Assembly: GCA_900548455.1 (NCBI GenBank)
Contig: URKQ01000002.1
Span: 1 to 64,000 of the forward strand
DNA: 64,000 bases
Reading direction: 5' to 3'
Source: an uncultured Clostridium sp.
Lineage (GTDB): Bacteria; Bacillota; Clostridia; Clostridiales; Clostridiaceae
Shown here: one piece after another, positions 25,386 to 32,900 of the stretch
Layout: every line of letters begins with the position of its first letter
How positions within the stretch are numbered: position 1 is the first letter of the stretch
Made by a program: the position numbers and the translations under genes
Notes under the pieces: model-generated
Databases searched by the model: none
The model's input: only the letters and a program-made list of their open reading frames with translations
Told to the model about the DNA's origin: nothing

Positions 25386-26315
25386 CTATAAATCTATATT
25401 CTTAATCCAATCTCCCTGACTTCTAAGCCACATTTGTACACCCTTACCATAAACCTCAGCACGAATTTTGTACACGCCATCATCATCACTGATTATCTCA
25501 GCTGTTGGAAGCCTATCCAACACAGCTTCTAGAGATGGTCCACTAAATTCAAAAGTAACTCTTTTTAACTCACCAGAGTACATAAATTGTACCCTTTTTC
25601 TAAACTCACCTTCATTAAATTTATCTTTATATGGAATGTTAAAATGCTGTTTTGTGCTTACTAAATTAGTAATTCTGTCTATACGAAATGTAGTAGGAAA
25701 ATCTTTACTACCATCTGCCATAAAACCAATGAGATAAAAATAAAATTCCGAAAACATTATAGCTACAGGTTTCACCGTTCGATCATTAACTGTTCCATCT
25801 TGCCGTGTATAAGCAAAAGTGATGATTTCTTGTTTGCTTATAAATTTCGACAGTTCCCATATATGAGGCAATAGCTTTTTATTATGTTTAAGAGGTATGT
25901 ATTGAAATAGCTCATTTTTAATGATTTCATCTACAGTCTTTCTATCAGTTGGAACAACCTGAGACATTAACTTTCCAATTATCCCATTCAGTTCTTCCTT
26001 TTGGAAAGCACGACTTTCTAAAAGAATTTTGCAAAGTGCAAGTACCTCTTCATTAGTCAGCCATTCACGCTCAAAACGCACAAGATAGTATCCACCTTTG
26101 GATTTATCGTATTTTATCAAAACTTCTGTTTCCGAAAAATGCGTTTCAGTAAGATATGCTCTCAAATCATCAATATCACGCTGAATAGTTTTTTCTGAAA
26201 CACCAAATTCAATTGCCATTTTATCCTTTACGAGCAATTCTCCTTTATTTAATCTTTCATAAATACTCAGTAATCTAAAACCTTTATTTCCATTATAATT
26301 TACACCTAAATTCAA
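25386..26315 (-). CDS. WYL-domain transcriptional regulator, TTG start
   Basis: DNA-binding regulator of about 309 residues. An N-terminal winged helix (RLLSIYERLNKGE, then AIEFGVSEKTIQRDIDDLRAYL) is followed by a WYL domain (FAYTRQDGTVNDRTVKPVAI, FYFYLIGFMADGSKDFPTTFRIDRI) and a WCX tail. The frame is open to 26435, but AGGAGGTGACAAG is followed by TTG at 26315, which is the convincing start. WYL regulators often control phage-defence or DNA-damage genes by binding nucleic acids or nucleotides. It is encoded directly upstream of, and in the same direction as, the four-gene AAA+ operon. Confidence 0.88.
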   Translation of the reverse strand: MNLGVNYNGNKGFRLLSIYERLNKGELLVKDKMAIEFGVSEKTIQRDIDDLRAYLTETHFSETEVLIKYDKSKGGYYLVRFEREWLTNEEVLALCKILLESRAFQKEELNGIIGKLMSQVVPTDRKTVDEIIKNELFQYIPLKHNKKLLPHIWELSKFISKQEIITFAYTRQDGTVNDRTVKPVAIMFSEFYFYLIGFMADGSKDFPTTFRIDRITNLVSTKQHFNIPYKDKFNEGEFRKRVQFMYSGELKRVTFEFSGPSLEAVLDRLPTAEIISDDDGVYKIRAEVYGKGVQMWLRSQGDWIKNIDL

Positions 26316-26674
26316 CTTGTCACCTCCTAACCGTCTTAATACTATTGTATCTATGAAGATGGACACATAATGGGATTTCGAAAAAATTCTTAATAAATTA
26401 TCTTCCATATTTTCTATGGTATCTTTAAGCTCCATATTGTTTTTTCATAATAAACTAACTTGTTTGTGAAAACTTTACCATATAAAGTTAACATAAAATT
26501 TTACATTTTACAATTAACACGGACAAATTGTTAAAAAGTTGTGACATAAAAATGTCAAAAATATCAACGAATTATAACTTCATATAGTTAAGATATTCAG
26601 CAAAATTAATTATGACTATAGCAAAAAAGAGAAAGACTCTTCCCAAAAGTCATCCTCTTCTACTTTATTCATAA

Positions 26675-26800
26675 TTAATAGGTTTCATAATGTATCCTAG
26701 TTTCATCAAATCTATCTACAAACTTATTGCCTTTTCCTTTTTCTGAATATTCTACACTTATAACGCAATATGGCATTAATTTTTCTGACAAATTAAACAT
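26675..26800 (-). CDS. Small ORF of 41 codons, doubtful
   Basis: Reads MFNLSEKLMPYCVISVEYSE at its start and ends RIHYETY, charged and protein-like in composition. There is no clear ribosome site. A weak hairpin with T-run (on the minus strand near 26655-26635) lies downstream. The 550 bp around it hold no other gene, so it could be a small gene or a decayed fragment. Confidence 0.25.
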   Translation of the reverse strand: MFNLSEKLMPYCVISVEYSEKGKGNKFVDRFDETRIHYETY

Positions 26801-26866
26801 CTCTTTTGAATATTACTTCCATACTTTACCTACTTACATATTCTTATATAACTAAACTTTGTTATC

Positions 26867-26930
26867 CTATTTAACATCTTTCCTTATAAGCAAGGTTACG
26901 ACCTCAGCAGTAGCCTTCTGCCATTCAAAG
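26867..26930 (-). pseudogene. Possible 3' remnant of an RlmD/TrmA-type methyltransferase gene
   Basis: Downstream of the intact gene at 26984 the minus strand reads ATAEVVTLLIRKDVK then stop. This resembles the C-terminal ends of both rRNA methyltransferases in the window (HCEVVVKLAKTK and HIENVTLLTRKEE). Only about 13 residues match and no start belongs to it, so it may be a relic of a replaced or recombined 3' end. Confidence 0.35.
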
Positions 26931-26983
26931 TTCGTCTATGACTCCTTTTCATGGAAATTCCTTGCATGGGTGGTTTAAAAAGC

Positions 26984-28150
26984 CTACTTTATCCCTTTGG
27001 TCTTCGCAAGCTTAACAACCACCTCACAGTGCTCAGTCATTGGGAACATATCAACTGGATATGCCTCATTAGCCTTGTATCCTTTTTGTGCCATATATTT
27101 TAAATCCCTTGCTAAAGTTTCTGGATTACAAGAAATATAAACAACTCTATTAGGGTTTATCTTTACAATGGCATCCATAAATTCTTCTGTGCTCCCACTT
27201 CTTGGAGGATCCATTATAACAACATCTGCGTGCTCCCCTTTTGAAGCCATCTTAATCATAAAGTCTCCTGCATCACCTTGATAAAACTTAGCATTGTCTA
27301 TTTTATTAAGCTTTGCATTACTTATAGCATCTTTAACTGCATCTGAATTAAGTTCCACACCAATAACCTTTTTTACGTGCTTACTTGCTATTATACCTAT
27401 AGTCCCTATACCACAATAAGCATCAATAACTTTCTCTTCTCCTGTTAACTGAGCTAGTTCAATTGCTTTATTATAAAGGACTTCTGTTTGTACTGGATTT
27501 ATTTGATAAAAGGATTTTGAAGAAATTCTAAATCTACAGCCGCAAAGTTCATCTTCAATATAACCTTTTCCATATATAACTTTTTCTTTATCTCCTAAAA
27601 CCATGCTTGTTTTTTTATCATTTATATTATGTACTATTGTTGTAATTTCAGGATGTTCTTTCAAAAGTGCTTTAACAAAATTATTCTTTGATGGAAATAC
27701 TGGGGCTGCTGTAATTAAAACAACCATTATTTCTTTAGTTTTAAATCCTCTTCTTATTAAAACATGTCTAAAAAAACCACGTCTGCTGTCTTCATCGTAG
27801 GGTTCAATTTTAAAAGATTTAATTAAAGAACGGATTGTTACAATTATTTCATCTGACTTTTCATCTTCTATATAACATTTATCTATTGGGACAACCTTAT
27901 GAGTTCCAGCCTTATATACACCTGAGATTATATTTCCATTTCTTTCCTTATGAAAAACCGCATGAACTTTATTTCTGTAGTGATATGGATTTTTCATTCC
28001 TTGAACAGGATGTACTTTAATATTTTTTCCTAATAATTTTTTCACTTTAATTTCTTTAGCCTTTAATTGATCTTCATATGGTATCTTTAAACTTTGACAT
28101 CCTCCACATTCAGCATCTTTTAAGCAAACTATATTCTTTTTATTATTCAT
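26984..28150 (-). CDS. 23S rRNA (uracil-5-)-methyltransferase, RlmD/RumA-like without TRAM domain
   Basis: RNA m5U methyltransferase of about 388 residues. An Fe-S-type cysteine cluster (AECGGCQSL) is at the N-terminus; there is no TRAM domain before it, unlike the paralogue at 41.9 kb. The catalytic domain shows VIDAYCGIGTIGI (SAM motif), VIMDPPRSGS and the catalytic Cys in VVYISCNPETLARD, then PVDMFPMTEHCEV. The start is placed at the ATG at 28150, six bases after GGAG, instead of the upstream ATG that lacks a ribosome site. It probably modifies 23S rRNA; which uridine cannot be told. Confidence 0.88.
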   Translation of the reverse strand: MNNKKNIVCLKDAECGGCQSLKIPYEDQLKAKEIKVKKLLGKNIKVHPVQGMKNPYHYRNKVHAVFHKERNGNIISGVYKAGTHKVVPIDKCYIEDEKSDEIIVTIRSLIKSFKIEPYDEDSRRGFFRHVLIRRGFKTKEIMVVLITAAPVFPSKNNFVKALLKEHPEITTIVHNINDKKTSMVLGDKEKVIYGKGYIEDELCGCRFRISSKSFYQINPVQTEVLYNKAIELAQLTGEEKVIDAYCGIGTIGIIASKHVKKVIGVELNSDAVKDAISNAKLNKIDNAKFYQGDAGDFMIKMASKGEHADVVIMDPPRSGSTEEFMDAIVKINPNRVVYISCNPETLARDLKYMAQKGYKANEAYPVDMFPMTEHCEVVVKLAKTKGIK

Positions 28151-28277
28151 ACTTTTCTCCAATTCTTTCATATGTTTAATTCTAATTTATTAAAACAATT
28201 TTATATCATTTTACTCTATATCATCCAACCATAATTATACTAACTTTAAACAAAAAAGGATATACGCCATTTAAAAA

Positions 28278-28313
28278 GGCTCTGTATGCATTTACAGTGA
28301 CGCATACAGAGCC
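28278..28313. mobile_element. MITE-like element, copy B (36 bp; also a terminator)
   Basis: GGCTCTGTATGC, a 12-base loop region and GCATACAGAGCC form a perfect 12-bp inverted repeat with the same ends as copies A and C. On the minus strand it is followed by TTTTT, so it is well suited as an intrinsic terminator for the RNA or gene upstream. It is either an internally deleted element or a terminator recruited from one. Confidence 0.65.
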
Positions 28314-28419
28314 TAAAAAAATTCCATAAGGTATTCCTTTTTATAAAAATATAGGTATTTATCTAAGAAACCCCTCTATTCAGTAACGTTTCCCTCGTTA
28401 CATTTCTTATAAATATATA

Positions 28420-28588
28420 AACTTTGCTACTACCAAATATACCACTACAAGTGAACTATCTACAGGACCGCTCGAAACTTTATATAACTTACAAAACTAA
28501 ATTATTAGTTTATTAATGTTAATAATTAGACATCATATAAAGGTCCGCAGCCCGTGAACAGTAGTGCGTATATGGGAGTAGCAAAGTT
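28420..28588 (-). ncRNA. Candidate structured non-coding RNA, 6S-like architecture
   Basis: On the minus strand AACTTTGCTACT pairs with AGTAGCAAAGTT 157 bases away; the stem continues with CC/GG, ATATAC/GTATAT and CACTAC/GTAGTG, about 26 pairs with small bulges. An open bubble (14 and 16 bases) follows, then an inner stem GGACCTTTATAT against ATATAAA and GGTCC with a 9-base bulge, and an AT-rich top hairpin. Long closing stem, central bubble and top arm in about 170 nt is the layout of 6S RNA. A second hairpin at 28363-28409 follows. No sequence identity to a known 6S was established. Confidence 0.5.
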
Positions 28589-28593
28589 AACTT

Positions 28594-28623
28594 ATTAAAT
28601 TTAATTTTGTATCTTTGAAACAA
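28594..28623 (-). promoter_or_regulatory. Possible promoter of the candidate ncRNA
   Basis: TTGTTT (28623-28618), 18 bases, then TTTAAT (28599-28594) on the minus strand. Transcription would begin about 6-7 bases on, at 28588-28587, exactly the first paired base of the closing stem. It overlaps the end of the DUF368 gene. Confidence 0.45.
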
Positions 28624-29407
28624 CTCTAATTATTTTATACCCAGCATATAGCATCACTAAAGAAATAATTAATTCAAAACCTTTAGGTACTCCTGGAAAT
28701 ACTTCTATCATAGAGCCAATTATAAATCCTAAAATAATCATATATGTCAATTGAGGATGATTTGTCATGGCCTTTTCTAGTATCCTAGTAGTTAATATTA
28801 TTCCTATCATTATGCCTATTCCTATTGGTAGTAAGTATGGAAGATAAAACTCACTTATAGCTCTCATTGTCTTATCATACATACCCATTAAAAGTAACAT
28901 ATAGGAAACACTTATTCCTGGTAGAACTAATGCTATTGCGGCTACAATACCTGCTGCCACTAAAAATATAATACCTACTATACTTTCACCCTGGGAATTA
29001 AACACCTCTTTTGGAACCATTGATAATAACATAACTATAGCAATACCCATGACCAAATATATAATACTTTTAAAGCTAAATTTACCCACACTTGCTTTTT
29101 CATATATCATTGGTATTCCACCAGCTACAGCACCTATAAAAAAATATAACATTATCATAGGAAATCTTTCTATAAGACTAAGAAGTGGTTTTGCAAATAA
29201 TACCATTCCTATGACAGCTCCAATAGAAAAAGTTCCTAAGAAAAGAATACTTTGTTTTTTATGTTTCATAAAAGAACTTACGGAGGATACAAGCTTGTCG
29301 TAAATTCCTAATATCATTGCCATGGAGCCACCACTTACTCCTGGCACTAACATGGTTCCTCCCACACACATTCCCTTAACCGCCGTTACAATAACATTTT
29401 TCTGCAT
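28601..29407 (-). CDS. DUF368 family membrane protein, probable undecaprenyl-phosphate flippase
   Basis: Polytopic membrane protein of 268 residues with about eight to nine hydrophobic segments. The signature is duplicated: GGTMLVPGVSGGSMAMILGIY near residue 18 and AIALVLPGISVSYMLLLMGMY near 160, the repeated P-G-[VI]-S motifs of DUF368. Recent work on DUF368 (PopT-type) proteins shows they return undecaprenyl phosphate across the membrane for cell-wall synthesis; that role is assigned here by family. It is encoded after the potassium-transport genes, 27 bp from ktrA, and probably co-transcribed. Confidence 0.88.
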   Translation of the reverse strand: MQKNVIVTAVKGMCVGGTMLVPGVSGGSMAMILGIYDKLVSSVSSFMKHKKQSILFLGTFSIGAVIGMVLFAKPLLSLIERFPMIMLYFFIGAVAGGIPMIYEKASVGKFSFKSIIYLVMGIAIVMLLSMVPKEVFNSQGESIVGIIFLVAAGIVAAIALVLPGISVSYMLLLMGMYDKTMRAISEFYLPYLLPIGIGIMIGIILTTRILEKAMTNHPQLTYMIILGFIIGSMIEVFPGVPKGFELIISLVMLYAGYKIIRVVSKIQN

Positions 29408-29434
29408 AAATAAATCCTTTCTCTATAAGTTAAA

Positions 29435-30097
29435 TTATTCTTCAACAAATAGTTGAATATTCTTCTTTTTTCCTATTACTACGATTATATCTTCTTCTTT
29501 AAACACATAGTCTGAAGATATTTCTGTTATAATATCACTACCATGTTCAATTGCAATAATATTTAATCCATATTTTTGACGTATATGTGACTGGTCAACA
29601 GTTTGACCTAATAATTTATCTTTAATCTTAAATTCAGATATTTCAATTTCACTATTTAAAGAGATATGATCAAGAACACTATTGCTAACTATTCTCTTAG
29701 CTAAATTCATTGCCATATCATGCTCAGGATATACAACCTCTGCACCTATCTTTTCTAACACACAACCTTGTTCATAACTTATTGCCTTGGCAATTACTTT
29801 AGGAACTCCTAAACTTACAACATTTAAAGCTGCTAAAATACATACATCTATTTTTTCTCCTATGCAGATTATTACAACTTCACAATTTTGAATTCCTGTT
29901 TCCTCTAAGGTCTCCTTATTTAAATTATCAACAACAAAAGCATATTCAGTATGAGCATTTATCTCTTTTATCTTACATTCATTTTGATCTACTGCTACTA
30001 CTTCTTTTCCTAATTCACATAATCTTTTTGCTAAAGCCATTCCAAATCTTCCCAGGCCTATAACACCAATTGCATTGTTTTTTTTATTTTTAAACAT
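29435..30097 (-). CDS. Potassium uptake regulatory subunit (KtrA/TrkA family)
   Basis: Cytoplasmic gating protein of 220 residues. The RCK_N Rossmann domain shows GVIGLGRFGMALAKRL near residue 12 and an acidic strand end (EVVAVDQNE) typical of nucleotide binding. The RCK_C domain follows from about 135 (EIEISEFKIKDKLLGQTVDQ). It lies 10 bp after the TrkH/KtrB gene and assembles as a ring on that membrane subunit. ATP/ADP, and often c-di-AMP at RCK_C, control such channels; no c-di-AMP riboswitch was recognised upstream. Confidence 0.9.
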   Translation of the reverse strand: MFKNKKNNAIGVIGLGRFGMALAKRLCELGKEVVAVDQNECKIKEINAHTEYAFVVDNLNKETLEETGIQNCEVVIICIGEKIDVCILAALNVVSLGVPKVIAKAISYEQGCVLEKIGAEVVYPEHDMAMNLAKRIVSNSVLDHISLNSEIEISEFKIKDKLLGQTVDQSHIRQKYGLNIIAIEHGSDIITEISSDYVFKEEDIIVVIGKKKNIQLFVEE

Positions 30098-30107
30098 ATT
30101 TATCCTC

Positions 30108-31397
30108 CTAGCCTATGCTAATCATTTCTTCAACATAATGAACATTAGAGCTTTCCCTTATAAAGCATAATGATGCTATAGAAAGGGGTCCTAATCTACC
30201 TATATACATAATTATTATGATTACAAATTTACTAATACCACTTAAAAATGGAGTTATTCCTGTAGATAATCCTACTGTTCCAAAAGCAGAAGTAGTTTCA
30301 AATAAATTTTGTATAAAAGAGTATTCTGGTTCTAATATACATAAAAGAAATGTTCCGAAAATAACCACTGTTAGCGACAATAAAGTAACGATAAATGCCC
30401 TTGAAACAGCTTCATATGGTATCTTTCTTTTAAATGATTCACAATCTTGATTTGTTACAACACTTCTTACTGCTTGAATTAAAACAAATAGAGTGCTTGT
30501 CTTTATACCGCCCCCTGTTGATCCTGGTGAAGCACCAACAAACATAAGAGCAATAAGAACAAATAACCCTGCATCTGTAAACTCTCCAATAGGATAGGTA
30601 CTAAACCCTGCTGTTCTTGCAGAGGTACTTTGGAAAAAAGCACCTAGCCAAGTTATATTTTCTGTTGATTTTAAAAATAATGTTCCTAATACTAATAGTA
30701 TTAAAGTCATTATAAGTACTACCTTAGAATGTAGTGATAACTTTTTAATAGATTTAGATTTTATAACGTCTATTATAACCAAAAATCCAAGTCCACCAAA
30801 TATAATTAATCCACATGTAGTTAGATTTAATAACACATCATTTTTGTAAGGAATTAAATTTTGTAGCCCTCCTAAAATATCAAATCCAGAGTTATTAAAA
30901 GCTGCAATGGAATGAAAAACACTTATTCCAATGGCATCAACTGTAGGATAATATTTTCTAAAAGCAAAAAAGCTTAGTATAGCTCCAATTAATTCAAAGG
31001 ATAAAGTTAATATAAGAACTGCTTTTACAAGCTTAACTATTCCTTTAAATGTATTCACATTCCAAGCTTCTTTAACTAAATGACGCTGTTTAAAGCTTAT
31101 CCTTTTTCCAGCTACTAATATAATACTAACTCCTATAGAGGTTACTCCTAATCCTCCTACTTGTATTAATAAGGCCACAACAGACCTACCAAACACATTA
31201 AACGTCTCTGCTGTATCCACTGCAATTAGTCCTGTTACACATACTGCACTTGTAGATGTGAATAAAGTATCTATAAATGACACCTCAACTCCATCGTTTA
31301 AAGAAATTGGCAATTTCAATACAATAGCACCTGTTAAAATTACTAACAAAAAACTAATAGCAATCATCATCCCTGGTGACAATTTTTTAAGTTCCAT
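30108..31397 (-). CDS. Potassium uptake membrane subunit (KtrB/TrkH family)
   Basis: Membrane K+ translocating subunit of about 429 residues with four pseudo-repeated M1-P-M2 units. Selectivity-filter regions are visible as TSTSAVCVTGL, AFNNSGFDILGG, TSARTAGFSTY and TTSAFGTVGLSTG; the loop GASPGSTGGGIKTST precedes the gate region. The start is set at the ATG at 31397, since AAGGAG lies just before it; the frame extends 10 codons further without a ribosome site. It forms a Ktr-type system with the next gene for osmotic and potassium homeostasis. Confidence 0.92.
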   Translation of the reverse strand: MELKKLSPGMMIAISFLLVILTGAIVLKLPISLNDGVEVSFIDTLFTSTSAVCVTGLIAVDTAETFNVFGRSVVALLIQVGGLGVTSIGVSIILVAGKRISFKQRHLVKEAWNVNTFKGIVKLVKAVLILTLSFELIGAILSFFAFRKYYPTVDAIGISVFHSIAAFNNSGFDILGGLQNLIPYKNDVLLNLTTCGLIIFGGLGFLVIIDVIKSKSIKKLSLHSKVVLIMTLILLVLGTLFLKSTENITWLGAFFQSTSARTAGFSTYPIGEFTDAGLFVLIALMFVGASPGSTGGGIKTSTLFVLIQAVRSVVTNQDCESFKRKIPYEAVSRAFIVTLLSLTVVIFGTFLLCILEPEYSFIQNLFETTSAFGTVGLSTGITPFLSGISKFVIIIIMYIGRLGPLSIASLCFIRESSNVHYVEEMISIG

Positions 31398-31606
31398 TTC
31401 TATACTCCTTTTTATATGTAAACTCATATGATATCCCTATTATATGAGAAATACCTGTTTACTTTAATAGGGCAAACCAAACATTAGCGTTTTCTTGACG
31501 GCCCCTTATTTTTAATACTTAAGACTTTTATAGATGATATATGTCCAGCCCTTGAAATTACAGCATTTTATACCTTTAAAACCTATACTCTCATAGACAT
31601 AAAAAA

Positions 31607-31631
31607 ACATGCTGTGAATTTCACAGCATGT
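31607..31631 (-). terminator. Terminator of the flavodoxin gene
   Basis: ACATGCTGTGAA and TTCACAGCATGT form a 12-bp stem with a one-base centre, followed by TTTTTT on the minus strand. A near copy ends the methionine gamma-lyase gene at 32858. The 234-bp gap beyond, up to ktrB, has a weak GGGGC/GCCCT pairing near 31470-31505 but nothing I can name. Confidence 0.85.
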
Positions 31632-31661
31632 ACAGAACCTTCAATTATAAATTATAATTTT

Positions 31662-32087
31662 TTATTTTGCTAAAGCTTTTCCTAATTCAATACAATTCTC
31701 AAGTGCTTCTTCATCTGGTTCATTATTAGCCATTACACAATCAGAAACAATTTTAGCACCGTTTACTAAGCAATCTTCTTCCCAATTTCTCATCCACTCG
31801 CCGTCTCCCCAGCCGTAAGAACCAAATAAACCTATCTTTTTATTATTTAATTTGGCTTTACAAGATTCAAACATAGGTTCAAATTCTCCTTCTTCCAAAT
31901 TTTCATTTCCCATAGATGGACAACCAAAGGCTATGGCCTCATACTTATCAACTTCATCACTTGAAAAGTTTCCTGCTTCAAATAATTCAACTTCTGCCCC
32001 AGCATTTCTTGCTCCTTCTAAAACTGATGAAGCCATCTTTTCTGTATTACCTGTTCCACTCCAATATACAACTGCAATTTTACTCAT
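31662..32087 (-). CDS. Flavodoxin
   Basis: Small FMN electron carrier of about 141 residues. The phosphate-binding loop is YWSGTGNTEKMA near residue 8; flavin-stacking loops are in FGCPSMGNENLEE and FGSYGWGDGEWM. The start is taken at the second of two close ATG codons (32087), which has a better distance from GAGGG. It replaces ferredoxin under iron shortage in many bacteria. It lies 18 bp after a DUF3793 gene whose promoter carries two GTTAG/CTAAC palindromes, in line with iron-controlled expression. Confidence 0.93.
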   Translation of the reverse strand: MSKIAVVYWSGTGNTEKMASSVLEGARNAGAEVELFEAGNFSSDEVDKYEAIAFGCPSMGNENLEEGEFEPMFESCKAKLNNKKIGLFGSYGWGDGEWMRNWEEDCLVNGAKIVSDCVMANNEPDEEALENCIELGKALAK

Positions 32088-32111
32088 TTTCATTACCCTC
32101 TTTCTAATATT

Positions 32112-32663
32112 TTAAACAGCTATTGCTAACTGCTCAATAGACCTTCCATTATTAAATAACCTAGTATAAACTTCTTTACACCTTTTAAATCTTGCAAAAA
32201 GTTTTATGGCTTCACATTCATTACAATAAACTTTCCAACATCCAACGCATTTACTATTTTCACCTGCATTTTCAATAAATCCAATAACGTCCTCCAAAGG
32301 ATAACCTAAAAACAATCCTATCTCATGTGGAAATTCATCACTACCTGCAATTCTACTTTTTAATGTTGAAATGCACTTTCCTACTGAAAAATCTCTATAT
32401 CCATAATTAAAAAGGAATGATTTTGCTCTACCTTCACAAATATCTTTTTCTAACATTTTCTCTCTATATACATAAATGAGTGCACGTCCATTAGATGCTT
32501 TTAATGCTTCAACATATACTCCCTTAAAATTCAATTGACTATTCCACTGCTTTATTATTTCTTTCAATTGATCTTGTGAATCAAACCAAAAATTAAAAAG
32601 ATTTCCTGTCTTTATTCCTGCTAGTGTTGGTGCGCAATGTTTAACTAATATTTGTTCTGACAT
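32112..32663 (-). CDS. DUF3793 family protein
   Basis: Cytoplasmic protein of 183 residues. The opening HCAPTLAGIKTGNLFNFW, the internal IGLFLGYPLEDVIGFIENAG and the cysteine-rich KCVGCWKVYCNECEA are typical of DUF3793. The two CxxC-like pairs may bind iron or zinc. In clostridia this family is commonly found with flavodoxins and ferrous-iron transporters; its function is unknown. It is the first gene of the flavodoxin operon, and a DtxR-like palindrome lies between its promoter and its ribosome site. Confidence 0.88.
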   Translation of the reverse strand: MSEQILVKHCAPTLAGIKTGNLFNFWFDSQDQLKEIIKQWNSQLNFKGVYVEALKASNGRALIYVYREKMLEKDICEGRAKSFLFNYGYRDFSVGKCISTLKSRIAGSDEFPHEIGLFLGYPLEDVIGFIENAGENSKCVGCWKVYCNECEAIKLFARFKRCKEVYTRLFNNGRSIEQLAIAV

Positions 32664-32689
32664 ATGCTCCTCTCCTTCCTAATTTTCGA

Positions 32690-32705
32690 GTTAGTTCAAG
32701 CTAAC
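32690..32705. promoter_or_regulatory. DtxR-like operator, site 1 (DUF3793/flavodoxin)
   Basis: On the minus strand GTTAGCTTGAACTAAC, just upstream of the ribosome site of the DUF3793 gene. It shares the form GTTAG-N6-CTAAC with sites at 32771 and 41008 and resembles the DtxR/IdeR consensus built from TTAG and CTAA half-sites. Confidence 0.6.
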
Positions 32706-32770
32706 CCGCTTTTATTTTTTTAGTGCTCATATATTGAGCACCTATACTCTTCTCTTATAATCTTATTTTG

Positions 32771-32786
32771 GTTAGTTGTAACTAAC
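32771..32786. promoter_or_regulatory. DtxR-like operator, site 2 (DUF3793/flavodoxin)
   Basis: GTTAGTTGTAACTAAC, a perfect 7-bp inverted repeat around GT. On the minus strand it overlaps the likely -35 region of a promoter whose -10 is about TATAAG near 32750. The hairpin GTGCTCA/TGAGCAC lies between sites 1 and 2. Confidence 0.65.
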
Positions 32787-32857
32787 TTTGTAATTACATA
32801 TTATCATTTAAACTAATCCTTGTCAAACAAAAATATATCCTTTCCTAGATATAAAAA

Positions 32858-32883
32858 ACATGCTGCGAAAATTCACAGCATGT
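32858..32883 (-). terminator. Terminator of the methionine gamma-lyase gene
   Basis: On the minus strand ACATGCTGTGAA pairs with TTCGCAGCATGT and is followed by TTTTTT. The sequence is almost the same as the flavodoxin terminator at 31607. Confidence 0.85.
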
Positions 32884-32900
32884 ACATAGTCTCAACCAAT

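Noticed and set aside
25386..26435. WYL regulator of 349 residues starting at 26435
   Set aside because: The extra 40 codons include the ribosome site AGGAGGTGA itself; the TTG at 26315 is at the right distance.
31428..31606. c-di-AMP (ydaO) riboswitch before the Ktr genes
   Set aside because: Some GC-rich pairing is present, but none of the conserved ydaO sequence blocks.
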